From the NCBI RefSeq assembly GCF_000769915.1, contig NZ_JRLV01000015.1:1-64000 (forward strand): a DNA stretch of 64,000 nt. The letters are read 5' to 3'. This document shows positions 52,706 to 61,246 of the stretch, in pieces; position 1 is the stretch's first letter, and every line of letters begins with the position of its first letter. The stretch is from Flavobacterium beibuense F44-8. Its GTDB lineage: Bacteria; Bacteroidota; Bacteroidia; Flavobacteriales; Flavobacteriaceae. The notes beneath the pieces were generated by a model, which saw only the letters and a program-made list of their open reading frames with translations, was not told the DNA's origin and searched no databases. Both the position numbers and the translations under genes were made by a program.

Positions 52706-53410
52706 ATGGAGGATAATATTGAAACAGGGAATAAAGAGAATCAATCTGTAAAGTGTGAAGAATTGATTGGTTTAAAAGAGAGATATGAAATTTTAATTAG
52801 AGCCAGAAACTTTCATTATGAAAACTTTAATAAGTGGATGGCATATTTTTATGTTATAATTGCTTCAATAATATTAGGGTTCTCATATATTATATCTAAG
52901 AACGAAAAATACAGTACAGATTATGAAGATGAATTGATTCTATTAGGAATTGCAGGATTTACTGTCAGTTTATTTTGGTATTGGGCAAATAAAGGTTACT
53001 ACTATTGGAACATTAATTTTATCACACTAGTTAATCATTATGAAAAAAATCTTCTTAAGTTTAAGGAGCATGAAAGGATTTATTTTGTATTTGCTAACAA
53101 GAGTGTTCAAAATAATTATTTTAGTCCATTAAGTGGAGCTAATATTTCAACCTCAAAAATCTCAATTTTTTTATCTTACTTATTTACTTTGGCTTTCGGT
53201 TCATATACAATGACTAGGTTATTGAAAAAATGTGTTTGTAATATGGGGGTGTTAATTGGTATAAGTATTCCATTGACAATTGTTATAATATTAATGTTTT
53301 CTATTATTTCTAAATTATGTTTCAGTAGTCATCATAGACACTTTCCTGATTTAGATATTGATTCTTCTAGAGATTCTGATTATGATGCTAATAATAAATT
53401 GACAACATAA
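52706..53410 (+). CDS. Membrane protein with two helix pairs
   Basis: A 234-residue protein: a soluble start with ERYEILIRARNFHYENFNKW leads into a helix pair (residues about 42-62 and 76-93). A cytosolic segment follows, then a second pair (about 153-174 and 183-206) and an acidic, serine-rich tail. The RARNFHYENFNKW entry motif is common to a set of Bacteroidota membrane proteins that may belong to the RipA-like group; I am unsure. It is A+T-rich compared with core genes. Confidence 0.6.
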   Translation: MEDNIETGNKENQSVKCEELIGLKERYEILIRARNFHYENFNKWMAYFYVIIASIILGFSYIISKNEKYSTDYEDELILLGIAGFTVSLFWYWANKGYYYWNINFITLVNHYEKNLLKFKEHERIYFVFANKSVQNNYFSPLSGANISTSKISIFLSYLFTLAFGSYTMTRLLKKCVCNMGVLIGISIPLTIVIILMFSIISKLCFSSHHRHFPDLDIDSSRDSDYDANNKLTT

Positions 53411-53478
53411 TTTTTTAATTGAATATCCAATATGATATTGATAAAAGAAATAATAAGATATTTATTAGAAATTAACTT

Positions 53479-54372
53479 ATGAGGAAATTTATACCACTTT
53501 ATTTTATTTTTTTTGCTTTTCATTGCTTTGCTCAGTCTTTGGAAACGGTAACTCTTATAAAACAGCGCTCTTATTTTTTAAATGGAGGGCTTCATGCCAC
53601 TACTGCAGGAGGGAAATCCAGAGAAACCATTAAGGTTGATTTACCTCCAAACACGAAGAGTTGGTACTATAGTTTTTATACAGCAGCTAGTGAAGACGGA
53701 ACAGAATTACTTAATTTAGGAGTTCAGATTGCTGCTTCCATCTATGGAGGTACGGCAGGTACTTCAATAGCATCATCGATTAAAGTACCTAATGGATCTG
53801 GGGCTGCGGATATTTATATATTGACAACAGATAGCCGGGATGCTTTTTTGAAAAAGCAGGATAATAACTGGAGATTTTATAAGGATATTAGTCTGCTAAA
53901 TACCCTACAAGCTGTGCAATATGTTGATGTAGATTTTGGAAACTCTTTTTATATAGGGATGAAAAATCCGTCATCACTTACAGGAATAGCGATTTATATT
54001 GAGGTTGTTGCTCTGGTAGAAAAGCCTGATTCTGATTATGAAAAGGGAGTTATGTATGGAAATCTTGGTTGGGTAGCTTTTGAGAAGGGTGATTTTGATA
54101 AGTGTCTAGAATTAAGTAATAAGGCACTTGGTTACGACGCTGGTTTATATTATGTTAGGTTCAATATCGCTTTAGTGAAGTTATTACAGTCTTCAGATGA
54201 TTGTCTTGAGTCTTATATTGATGCAATAGCTTCAATAGCTAATGATAAGACTCCTCAACAAACATTACAAGGAGCATTACAGGATGTTCAGAATTTGAAA
54301 TTAAAAAGTCCGGATCTTGAAAATATCAATGATATTGAAATGTTGTTGGTAAATAAGCTGCTTGAATATTAA
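53479..54372 (+). CDS. Secreted protein with a TPR-like repeat
   Basis: A 297-residue product with signal peptide (FIPLYFIFFAFHCFAQ), a beta-rich middle (KSWYYSFYTAASEDGTELLN) and a tetratricopeptide-like pair near residues 193-235 (GNLGWVAFEKGDFDKCLELS). It lies in the A+T-rich patch 68 bases after the membrane gene. The function is unknown. Confidence 0.62.
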   Translation: MRKFIPLYFIFFAFHCFAQSLETVTLIKQRSYFLNGGLHATTAGGKSRETIKVDLPPNTKSWYYSFYTAASEDGTELLNLGVQIAASIYGGTAGTSIASSIKVPNGSGAADIYILTTDSRDAFLKKQDNNWRFYKDISLLNTLQAVQYVDVDFGNSFYIGMKNPSSLTGIAIYIEVVALVEKPDSDYEKGVMYGNLGWVAFEKGDFDKCLELSNKALGYDAGLYYVRFNIALVKLLQSSDDCLESYIDAIASIANDKTPQQTLQGALQDVQNLKLKSPDLENINDIEMLLVNKLLEY

Positions 54373-54398
54373 TAGATAATTTAAATAATTCAGTAATT

Positions 54399-54677
54399 AT
54401 GAAAGCAACAAAAGAAGAGTTAATTAGGTTTCTTGATGAAAATGTATTAATTCCTGTGGAATTAAACCCAAGGGCTGATGCTACAATTAAGAAAAAAGTT
54501 CATGCAACCAGAATGAGATTAAACAATCAGGTTAGTGCTGAAAAAGTTGAACAGTTTTTTTGGAGTGCTATGGCAACAGATAGAGGAATAGATTCATATC
54601 AAAAAATTAAAGATATTGAAGGACCAACTTTTGAAGATGTTAGGGAAGAGTTTAAAAAAATTTGTCAAAGAAAATAA
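54399..54677 (+). CDS. Small conserved-type hypothetical protein
   Basis: A 92-residue charged helical protein (TKEELIRFLDENVLIPVELN, VSAEKVEQFFWSAMATDRGI). It has no signal or membrane segment. It starts 26 bases after the preceding gene. The pattern is familiar from other Bacteroidota hypothetical proteins but has no known function. Confidence 0.6.
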   Translation: MKATKEELIRFLDENVLIPVELNPRADATIKKKVHATRMRLNNQVSAEKVEQFFWSAMATDRGIDSYQKIKDIEGPTFEDVREEFKKICQRK

Positions 54678-54686
54678 ATCTATATT

Positions 54687-55168
54687 ATGGAAATAGGTAT
54701 TGATACTTTAAAGGATTTAATAGAGTTTATTTTTCATTAATAGGGATTTTAGTTACTTATGCAATTTCTAAGAAGCAAATACATTTTTCTGCTATGGAAA
54801 AATGTATTAATGATTTTAGAACCTTTATGAATCAAGATAATAAATCAGCAGATGTTATTGCTTCGGAATACATAGATCTTGTAAATGAGGAATTTTTTTA
54901 TTTTGAAAAGGAATATCTTCCTATAGATGTTTGTATAGAGTGGATAGACGGTATGATAGATTATTTGCCTTTTTATAATGAAGGGGTGTTTATTCCTAGT
55001 TTAAGATTAAGAGCTTTGAATGATGAGCAGCATACTAATATTATTTTGAATTCTTATCCTCGTATTATGAAGTCTATCCATTTAAAATAAAATATAGATT
55101 TTAATATTGTTAGATTGGAACCACTTAATGCTGAAAATAGAAAATTACTTTTTGAAGAAATAAATTAA
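54687..55168 (+). pseudogene. Frameshifted and interrupted membrane-anchored protein gene
   Basis: ATG 54687 opens MEIGIDTLKDLIEFIFH and stops at 54738. The +2 frame continues it sensibly (SLIGILVTYAISKKQIHFSA into MEKCINDFRTFMNQ), so one T seems lost in the T-run 54730-54734. The reading continues to a TAA at 55088. The same frame then stays open with coding-like sequence (NIDFNIVRLEPLNAENRKLL) to a TAA at 55166, so that earlier TAA may be a second lesion. A shorter intact ORF 54794-55090 (98 residues) could still be made. A sequencing error is the alternative. Confidence 0.55.
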
Positions 55169-55275
55169 TCAGATAATTTCAAATTTGAATATTGGCTGGA
55201 GAGCTAGACTATGTCTAAAAAAAAATTACAAAGCGATAAATTAGTAAAAGGCTTAATTTAAAATAAGTACACAAC

Positions 55276-55306
55276 AAAAAAGCCTGCAAAATTTGCAGGC
55301 TTTTTT
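55276..55306. terminator. Bidirectional terminator
   Basis: AAAGCCTGCAAA pairs with TTTGCAGGCTTT, with A-run before and T-run after, so it can work both ways between the + strand accessory genes and the minus-strand histone H1-like gene. A very similar hairpin occurs at 59856-59883. Confidence 0.85.
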
Positions 55307-55330
55307 ATGCATAACTATACAGTTATAGTC

Positions 55331-55507
55331 TTATTTTTTAGACTCTTCAACAGAAACTTTTCTGAAATCTTTCATTAGTTTGCTTACTTCAAGAGCTGCT
55401 TTACGGGCACGGGTACCTGCTGCTTTGTTACCTTTTTCAATGTGTTGCTCAGCTTCTGCTTTAAACGATTCAAACTGTGCGTTAATTTGGTCAAATAATT
55501 CTTTCAT
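55331..55507 (-). CDS. Histone H1-like small basic protein
   Basis: A 58-residue protein: MKELFDQINAQFESFKAEAE, EKGNKAAGTRARKAALEVSK and FRKVSVEESKK. This is the small basic protein widely present in Flavobacteriaceae and annotated as histone H1-like. The GNKAAGTRARK(A/S)AL segment is characteristic. It probably binds nucleic acid. It shares a 15-base promoter block with the cold-shock gene at 56863. Confidence 0.88.
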   Translation of the reverse strand: MKELFDQINAQFESFKAEAEQHIEKGNKAAGTRARKAALEVSKLMKDFRKVSVEESKK

Positions 55508-55541
55508 GTTATACTGTATAATATATTGGTTACTAATTGGT

Positions 55542-55556
55542 GTAAAGATAGTATTT
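55542..55556 (-). promoter_or_regulatory. Promoter block shared with the cold-shock gene
   Basis: GTAAAGATAGTATTT (as read on +) occurs here and at 57076-57090, each 20-35 bases before the start of a small minus-strand gene. On the minus strand it contains TATCTTTA, one base from TAnnTTTG. Confidence 0.5.
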
Positions 55557-55614
55557 ACAGGGTATCACGCAAAATTGATAACTCTTTTTTAACGCTTGGT
55601 TTCTTATGTTTTAT

Positions 55615-56655
55615 TTATTCGGTGTAATTTTCTAAAAAGGCTACTATCTCAGGGTAAAACATAGTAACCTCTTTATATAAAGAACTGTTTGATATATAGG
55701 TTTCAAAAAACTCATAAAGAGGCTTTGCCAGTTTAAAATGTTTTGCCTGGTTGTTAATTTCTTCAATACCCTTTTCATATCCAAACTTTTGCGCTAAAAT
55801 CCTTGCAGTACAAACCCTTACAAGTAGCTCGTCAAGTTCGTTTTCCCATTCGGTTTCATTTAATACCTCTCCGTTACTTATAGTGAGAAACAACTGGCGT
55901 ATTTTATAAAGACGCTTACGGTATTTTGGGATAAATTCTTTAAGGAACAGGTGGCTTATTTCGTGTGTTACTACATTAATGTAAGGCGTAAACAGTACGG
56001 GAGATTCATCTGTAAGGTGCTTACTTTCATCGTTTAGGTATGCCAGCCTAAACATTCGGTTATTAATAAAACCGGGATCATCGCTGTTAATAGCATTACT
56101 GCCCAAATTGTTTAGCAGGTCTAAATAGATAACAAACCTGCTCTCAACAGTAGTACCGTAAAAAGATTGTATGTGGTTTAATATGCCCGAAGCTAATATG
56201 GCATCTTTAGCATTTTGACAAACTGACTCGTATAGCTTTTTGTGTTTATTAATAAAGCCATGCATATCTGTATCGGCATAAAATTTATTAAAATGGTAAA
56301 GAAATGTTTCTTGTGATGAACTTCTTATGTAGTTAACTTCGGGTTTAACGGCAATGGTAAACGGGTGTTGCTTTGAAAGGAAAAGACCCAGTGATGCCAT
56401 ATCATAACCGTCCCAAGTGTCAAGGTTTCTGTACCAGTTTAATGATTCGTGGTTTTTATAAGCCTCAAAATAGAGTTTTACATCCCTGTAGTATGTTGAC
56501 GGAGTAGGTTTAGTGTCTAAGGTATCTGCGGTTGCTAAGGTGTAAAAAATACTCAGAGCTTCCGTCCTGTTATCTACTTTTATATCTAAATTATCCTGAG
56601 ACCATAACAGGGTAGGGAGTAGTAAAAGGTAAAATCGTAAAAATTTAATAGTCAT
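55615..56655 (-). CDS. Secreted HExxH metalloprotease-like protein (DUF4932 type)
   Basis: A 346-residue product with a signal peptide (residues about 1-19). The body starts VDNRTEALSIFYTLATADTL and continues with the DUF4932-type pattern of an N-terminal helical region, FYGTTVESRFVIYLDLLNN, and the zinc site VVTHEISHLFLKEF (HEISH). The family is predicted to be peptidase-like; catalysis here is inferred from the motif only. Confidence 0.72.
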   Translation of the reverse strand: MTIKFLRFYLLLLPTLLWSQDNLDIKVDNRTEALSIFYTLATADTLDTKPTPSTYYRDVKLYFEAYKNHESLNWYRNLDTWDGYDMASLGLFLSKQHPFTIAVKPEVNYIRSSSQETFLYHFNKFYADTDMHGFINKHKKLYESVCQNAKDAILASGILNHIQSFYGTTVESRFVIYLDLLNNLGSNAINSDDPGFINNRMFRLAYLNDESKHLTDESPVLFTPYINVVTHEISHLFLKEFIPKYRKRLYKIRQLFLTISNGEVLNETEWENELDELLVRVCTARILAQKFGYEKGIEEINNQAKHFKLAKPLYEFFETYISNSSLYKEVTMFYPEIVAFLENYTE

Positions 56656-56815
56656 ACTAGTTGGTTTTCACCGGGCAAGGTAATTGTTTAAGGTGGTTAA
56701 CTCAACTATATTTTACATTTTTTAAAAGAAAGAATATTCTAATTTAAAGCAGTTGATCTAAATATAGAGTTCGCTATTTCTCGGTATTAAATCCGGTTAA
56801 CAGAAAGGCAAAAAA

Positions 56816-56842
56816 AAAGCATCTGTAATTATCAGATGCTTT
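56816..56842 (-). terminator. Intrinsic terminator of the cold-shock gene
   Basis: AAAGCATCTG pairs with CAGATGCTTT around a 7-base loop. On the minus strand it runs into nine T residues. Confidence 0.88.
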
Positions 56843-56862
56843 GTACCAGTTGTAATAGAGTA

Positions 56863-57054
56863 TTAAGCTACTACTACATTTTTCGCGCTTGGGCCTCTTT
56901 GACCTTCTTCAACGTCAAAACGAACTACGTCGTTCTCACGGATACTTTCCGTTAGACCTGAAACGTGAACAAAGATATCTTTACCTCCGTTACTTGGAGT
57001 AATGAATCCAAAACCTTTTTCTTCATTGAAGAATTTAACTGTACCTTCTTGCAT
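56863..57054 (-). CDS. Cold-shock domain protein (CspA family)
   Basis: A 63-residue single cold-shock domain: [20 protein letters not shown] has RNP1 (KGFGFI), [10 protein letters not shown] has RNP2, and the end reads [15 protein letters not shown]. It binds single-stranded RNA or DNA and acts as an RNA chaperone. The gap 57100-57649 upstream contains no convincing gene. Confidence 0.95.
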   Translation of the reverse strand: MQEGTVKFFNEEKGFGFITPSNGGKDIFVHVSGLTESIRENDVVRFDVEEGQRGPSAKNVVVA

Positions 57055-57649
57055 TGTAAATAAATTAATTTTGGGGTAAAGATAGTATTTTGAATTTAAC
57101 TTATTGAAAAATAATAAATTATTTATTCAAATAAATTGTATTTCGGTCGCAATCTCCTGTTTTTATGCATGTTTCGGGGTTTTATAATTCTTATTTAAAG
57201 TGAAAACAGGCTACGATTTTGTTTTAAAAAAATGTAGTATTACATGAATTTTTAGATTTTAGTCTTAAAAAGCGGATAAAAAAACAGGTGTTTTCTCAAT
57301 TTAATGTAAATAATCTTCAAAAAAATAAAAATAAAGAGGTTTGTAATAAATTTATTATTACTATTAGTGTTTGCTTCATTATACTGTTAGGAAAGTTATT
57401 CCTGTTATGGGGTGCTTCTTGGTTACCGCCTCTTGCTGTACTTTTGACTTGTAGATGTTTTTTCACCACTGTCCACTTACCGTAGCTTCCTGATGAAATG
57501 GCAACCTGAATTATTATATAGATAGGTTTCTCAGATGAAAACAAGGGGTTTTCCTGTAGCTGTAAAACAGGTGTTTTTACCTGTCTGAATTACCTGTGAG
57601 AGTATTATTTTTGTTATTAATCGTTTCTAGTAATAAAACCTTACACCTT

Positions 57650-59668
57650 ATGGAATCAATTATAGAAAACCCTTTGGATGTATCTGTCGAAGCCGAAAAG
57701 CTATTTCAGGATGGTACAGACTTTGAATTTCCTACAAACCCTTTTGAGAGTATCGGACTGGCATTTTCAGGGGGCGGCTATCGTGCAGCAGCCTATGCCT
57801 TAGGGACACTAAGCGTGTTTGATGCTCTGAAAACAGAGGATGGTACTAGTTTACTGCAAAAAGTAAAATTCATATCGTCGGCATCCGGTGGTACTATCAC
57901 AGCCGTAACCTACGTGGCATCGCTTCGTGAAAACATGCCGTTTGCAGAATTTTTTACACATCTTAACAAAACAATTACACAAGAAGAGCTGCTTCATCAG
58001 GCACTTGGAGATCTTTCTGAAGCACAAAACTGGGAAGGTTTGCCCAAAGCCCGCAATCCTATAAATGCTTTTGCCAGAACTTACCATAATTCCTTACTGA
58101 GTTTCGTAAAAGAAGAGAATAGAACCCTTGACCATATTATGAGTGGAAACGACGCTTCATTTCATATTGAAGAGTTTTGTTTTAACGCATCCGAATTCTA
58201 TACAGGACTATCTTTTCGTTTTCAGGGAGGCCCAAAAGGATGGAAATCCAAGAGCGGTGGTAAATTCGGAAACAGTAATATCAGGATTGCGTCAAAAACA
58301 GCAGTGGATACTTTGCGACAAATCCGACTGGCCGATATTCTTGCAGCGTCTTCCTGCTTTCCCCTTGGTTTTGAGCCTATAATGTTTCCGCGTGATTTCC
58401 ATTATCCCGGGGGACCGGGGGTAGACGAGCTGCGTAGCGCACTGGAGATGGATCCCTACAGCTGGAAGGAAGGGGATATTTATAATAACTCGAGGAGTAG
58501 GAGGGCTACAGCTGAAAAAGAATTTACCGAACGCGGTGAGTTTGGCCTGATGGACGGTGGGATTTGTGACAATCAGGGGCTTTACAGCCTTCTTATGGCT
58601 AATAAACGAAAAGTAAAAAAGAGTGGAGGCTCTAAAGCTAAGAATCGTTTTGACCTTATGATGGTTAGTGATGTGACCAGTTTTTTCATGCAACCCTTCA
58701 AAGAACCGGTAACCGAGGCTAACCATTGGAATCAGGATACCCCTGAGCAGTACTGGAACAGTTTTACCAAAGTACCGGCAAAAATCCGAAAAGCGCTGAT
58801 TATAGGTTACATTGCAGGTGGTATGATAGGTTGCCTGTCACTTTTTCCGCTTATAAAACAGGGGGCTTCATTATCAACGGTATTACTAGCTGTAATAGGA
58901 CAGTTACCAATTTTAGGGGTAGGTGTTGCCGGCTATTTATATAACCGTTTTAAAAGCAATAAGCAGCAATTGTTTACCCTTTTGGAAAAGAAAACCCTTG
59001 AAGAACTGTTTACCCATTATTATCCTGATAATTCCTTTTTAGGCCGAATTGGTACTAAGATGGTTTCCCATCTGAAACAAACCAAGCTGCAGGAACTCGT
59101 TACTATGGCGCAAACCCGTGCTCATTCCTCTGCTACGATGATAAGTGAGGTCTTCCTGAAGCACATACGAAGGCTGATTTATGATCAGCTGTTTTCTAAC
59201 CCTGCTTACAGGTACCGCAGACTGGGTAATTTTATATATGCACTATCTTATACCAATGCCAAAAACAAAAGACCGGTAAGCCTTGACGAGGCAGAAGAAA
59301 AGGGAGATACGACATATATAGGGCGAAAAGCTGCCTTTGACAGTGATGTAGACGCTTACTTTAAATTAAGTCCGCAGATGCAGGATGTTGCCGAACTTGC
59401 CTATAATGCACCCACTACATTGTGGTTTACTCCAGAACAGGAAACGGATAACCAACATAACTTACGTAAAGCTATCATTGCTACCGGACAGTTTACTACC
59501 TGCCATAACCTGCTAAAATATGCCTTGCAGCTCAAGCATAGTAAGTATTTTGACACGCTTGAGACCCCTGCACAGAACCGTATTCTCAGCGTCACAAGTC
59601 AGCTGGCTGCTATGATGCAGGAGTTTGAAAAGGATGCATATTACCTTTATAACAGGCTCGCAGATTAA
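57650..59668 (+). CDS. Patatin-like phospholipase with internal membrane segment
   Basis: A 672-residue protein. The oxyanion loop GGGYRAAAYALG is near residue 42, the nucleophile elbow is FISSASGGTITA (G/A-x-S-x-G type), and the catalytic Asp lies in GLMDGGICDNQGL. After the catalytic domain two hydrophobic helices follow (residues about 380-435, IIGYIAGGMIGCLSLFPLIK and VLLAVIGQLPILGVGVAGYL), then a long helical C-terminal region. It is predicted to be a membrane-tethered acyl hydrolase. I use ATG 57650 over an upstream GTG. Confidence 0.88.
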   Translation: MESIIENPLDVSVEAEKLFQDGTDFEFPTNPFESIGLAFSGGGYRAAAYALGTLSVFDALKTEDGTSLLQKVKFISSASGGTITAVTYVASLRENMPFAEFFTHLNKTITQEELLHQALGDLSEAQNWEGLPKARNPINAFARTYHNSLLSFVKEENRTLDHIMSGNDASFHIEEFCFNASEFYTGLSFRFQGGPKGWKSKSGGKFGNSNIRIASKTAVDTLRQIRLADILAASSCFPLGFEPIMFPRDFHYPGGPGVDELRSALEMDPYSWKEGDIYNNSRSRRATAEKEFTERGEFGLMDGGICDNQGLYSLLMANKRKVKKSGGSKAKNRFDLMMVSDVTSFFMQPFKEPVTEANHWNQDTPEQYWNSFTKVPAKIRKALIIGYIAGGMIGCLSLFPLIKQGASLSTVLLAVIGQLPILGVGVAGYLYNRFKSNKQQLFTLLEKKTLEELFTHYYPDNSFLGRIGTKMVSHLKQTKLQELVTMAQTRAHSSATMISEVFLKHIRRLIYDQLFSNPAYRYRRLGNFIYALSYTNAKNKRPVSLDEAEEKGDTTYIGRKAAFDSDVDAYFKLSPQMQDVAELAYNAPTTLWFTPEQETDNQHNLRKAIIATGQFTTCHNLLKYALQLKHSKYFDTLETPAQNRILSVTSQLAAMMQEFEKDAYYLYNRLAD

Positions 59669-59793
59669 TAGTAATACTTATATGATTTTGCTTGTAAAGA
59701 TTAAAATCTTTCATAAAGCTATTTGTAAAACAAGGTAGCTTTATTAGATATTGAGAAGAATAGTGTTTTTATAGATACCCTGATTAAAAATAA

Positions 59794-59824
59794 AAATCCC
59801 AACCGAAAGGTTGGGGATTTTTTT
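59794..59824 (+). terminator. Intrinsic terminator of the patatin gene
   Basis: AATCCCAACC pairs with GGTTGGGGATT around GAAA, then T residues. Confidence 0.85.
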
Positions 59825-59854
59825 ATATAGTGTCTTTTAGAAATAAGGATATGG

Positions 59855-59985
59855 AAAAAGCCTGCAAAAAATTGCAGGCTTTTAATTTTTGGTGGGAGAG
59901 CAGGATTCGAACTTAGTCGCTCAAACCCGCGTTATTCCTGCAAATGCAAATCCAGCAAATAAAATTGCCACGATTTTGCCACAGA
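59855..59985 (-). other. Integration scar: tRNA 3' fragment, terminator and GTGGCAA direct repeats
   Basis: On the minus strand, GTTCGAATCCTGCTCTCCCA plus CCA (59890-59912) is the T-loop, acceptor 3' strand and CCA of a tRNA. The bases before it (GCGACTAA) cannot form the T-stem, so the 5' part of the tRNA is missing. A terminator (59856-59883) follows, as after a real tRNA. Just upstream on the minus strand GTGGCAA occurs twice (around 59970-59985), spaced by AATC. This is the look of an attachment site left by a tRNA-targeting integrase. Confidence 0.6.
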
Positions 59986-60045
59986 TTATATTATGATAAC
60001 AAAAGCTAAATATCCAACTATTTAAGAACACTAATTCTATATATG

Positions 60046-60216
60046 CTAAGGTATAAAATATTCCTTCTGTGGTCCTTCTCCTAAAAGTAATATTCCAATT
60101 AGTTTATGATGTTGTGTGTTGGTAAACTGTTGATAAATAATATGGTAGATAGGTACTGTGCCTCTAATAATAGAAATGCCAAAAAATATAGGCAATACCA
60201 TGATCAGTCTTTTCAT
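60046..60216 (-). CDS. Possible small secreted or membrane protein
   Basis: A 56-residue product starting MKRLIMVLPIFFGISIIRGT, a hydrophobic N-terminus. It lies beside the integration scar with no clear neighbours. A longer start at 60273 adds a hydrophilic leader and is less likely. It is kept at low confidence. Confidence 0.25.
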   Translation of the reverse strand: MKRLIMVLPIFFGISIIRGTVPIYHIIYQQFTNTQHHKLIGILLLGEGPQKEYFIP

Positions 60217-60520
60217 ATCTAATATTTTTTGCAATACTTTTTCATTGTCTCCTGTTCCTATGTCTGTCACCAATTATTAAAGACACGAATAATTTAGCTT
60301 GGCAAACGAAAGCAGGAGTATGGGTACAAACAGGCAATCATGAGAAAACTTTCCCTATGAAATTAAGTATCAGAAAGCAAAAAATAGGTATAGAACAGAC
60401 AAAAAAACTCCAGTGAAAACTAAAACTTTTTAAATGTTGCAGAATGAAAGTAATCACAATCGCATGCCTGATCATTATTTATGGATTTTTGAATAATGAA
60501 AATGCGATAGCCTCCCTGTA

Positions 60521-61246
60521 TCAAATTTTAAAATGTTCTATCCTGATAAAAAAATCATTCCTATAGGTATCGCCCAGGGGCAAGCACTTACCGCTTATCC
60601 ATACTTCATTATTATCAGTCTTTTCAATTTTACCAATAGCGGCAATAAACGACTTGTGTATTTTTATAAACAGTTTATTGGGCAGGTTCTCTTCAAAATA
60701 TTTTAAGGTATTATAGGTTACCACCTGTTCGCTGGAGGTATGTAGCACTACGTAGTTTTTTATACTTTCTATATAGTTAATGTCTTTTATTTCTATACGC
60801 TGGTAGCGGTTTTTACCATCGGTTTTTACAAAAAAATATTCATCGGTAGCCGTGTCTACAGGCAGTTTTACAGCCGTTCGTTCTGTATTTTGCTTACGTA
60901 TTTTTTCTACAGCTGCTATAAAACGGTTAAAGGGTATGGGTTTTAGCAGGTAATCTACCGCATTCATTTCAAAACCTTCTACGGCAAATTGCGGATAGGC
61001 GGTGGTAAATACAATTTTCACCTTATCTTTAATAATTGCCGAAAGCTGAATACCGGTAAGGTCGGGCATTTGTATATCTAAAAGTACCACATCGGGCTTA
61101 TACTGTTCTATAAGGGCTAGGGCTTCAACCGCTCGGGTACAGGATCCCACACATTCTATATCCTGTAACTGTTCAGTATATTTTTTCAGCAGGCGTATTG
61201 CTGGTGGTTCGTCATCTACTATTATACAGGTTATAGTATTACTCAT
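60521..61246 (-). CDS. LytTR-family response regulator
   Basis: A 241-residue regulator. The receiver domain has acidic residues Asp11/Asp12, the phosphorylation site Asp57 in VVLLDIQMPDLTG, and Lys107-type DYLLKPIPFNRF. A LytTR DNA-binding domain follows (FFVKTDGKNRYQRIEIKDIN, THxK-like FIKIHKSFIAA). It works with the histidine kinase whose stop overlaps its start by one base (TAATG). Its target may be the divergent barrel protein, a guess from position. Confidence 0.95.
   Translation of the reverse strand: MSNTITCIIVDDEPPAIRLLKKYTEQLQDIECVGSCTRAVEALALIEQYKPDVVLLDIQMPDLTGIQLSAIIKDKVKIVFTTAYPQFAVEGFEMNAVDYLLKPIPFNRFIAAVEKIRKQNTERTAVKLPVDTATDEYFFVKTDGKNRYQRIEIKDINYIESIKNYVVLHTSSEQVVTYNTLKYFEENLPNKLFIKIHKSFIAAIGKIEKTDNNEVWISGKCLPLGDTYRNDFFIRIEHFKI

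Noticed and set aside
57288..57544. Overlapping short ORFs on both strands in the gap before the patatin gene
   Set aside because: Neither has a convincing start region or conserved-looking sequence, and they overlap each other. The region is better left as non-coding.
60289..60415. Open stretch without a start near the integration scar
   Set aside because: It reads like a protein C-terminus but has no start codon and no recognised family. It is mentioned only as a possible remnant.
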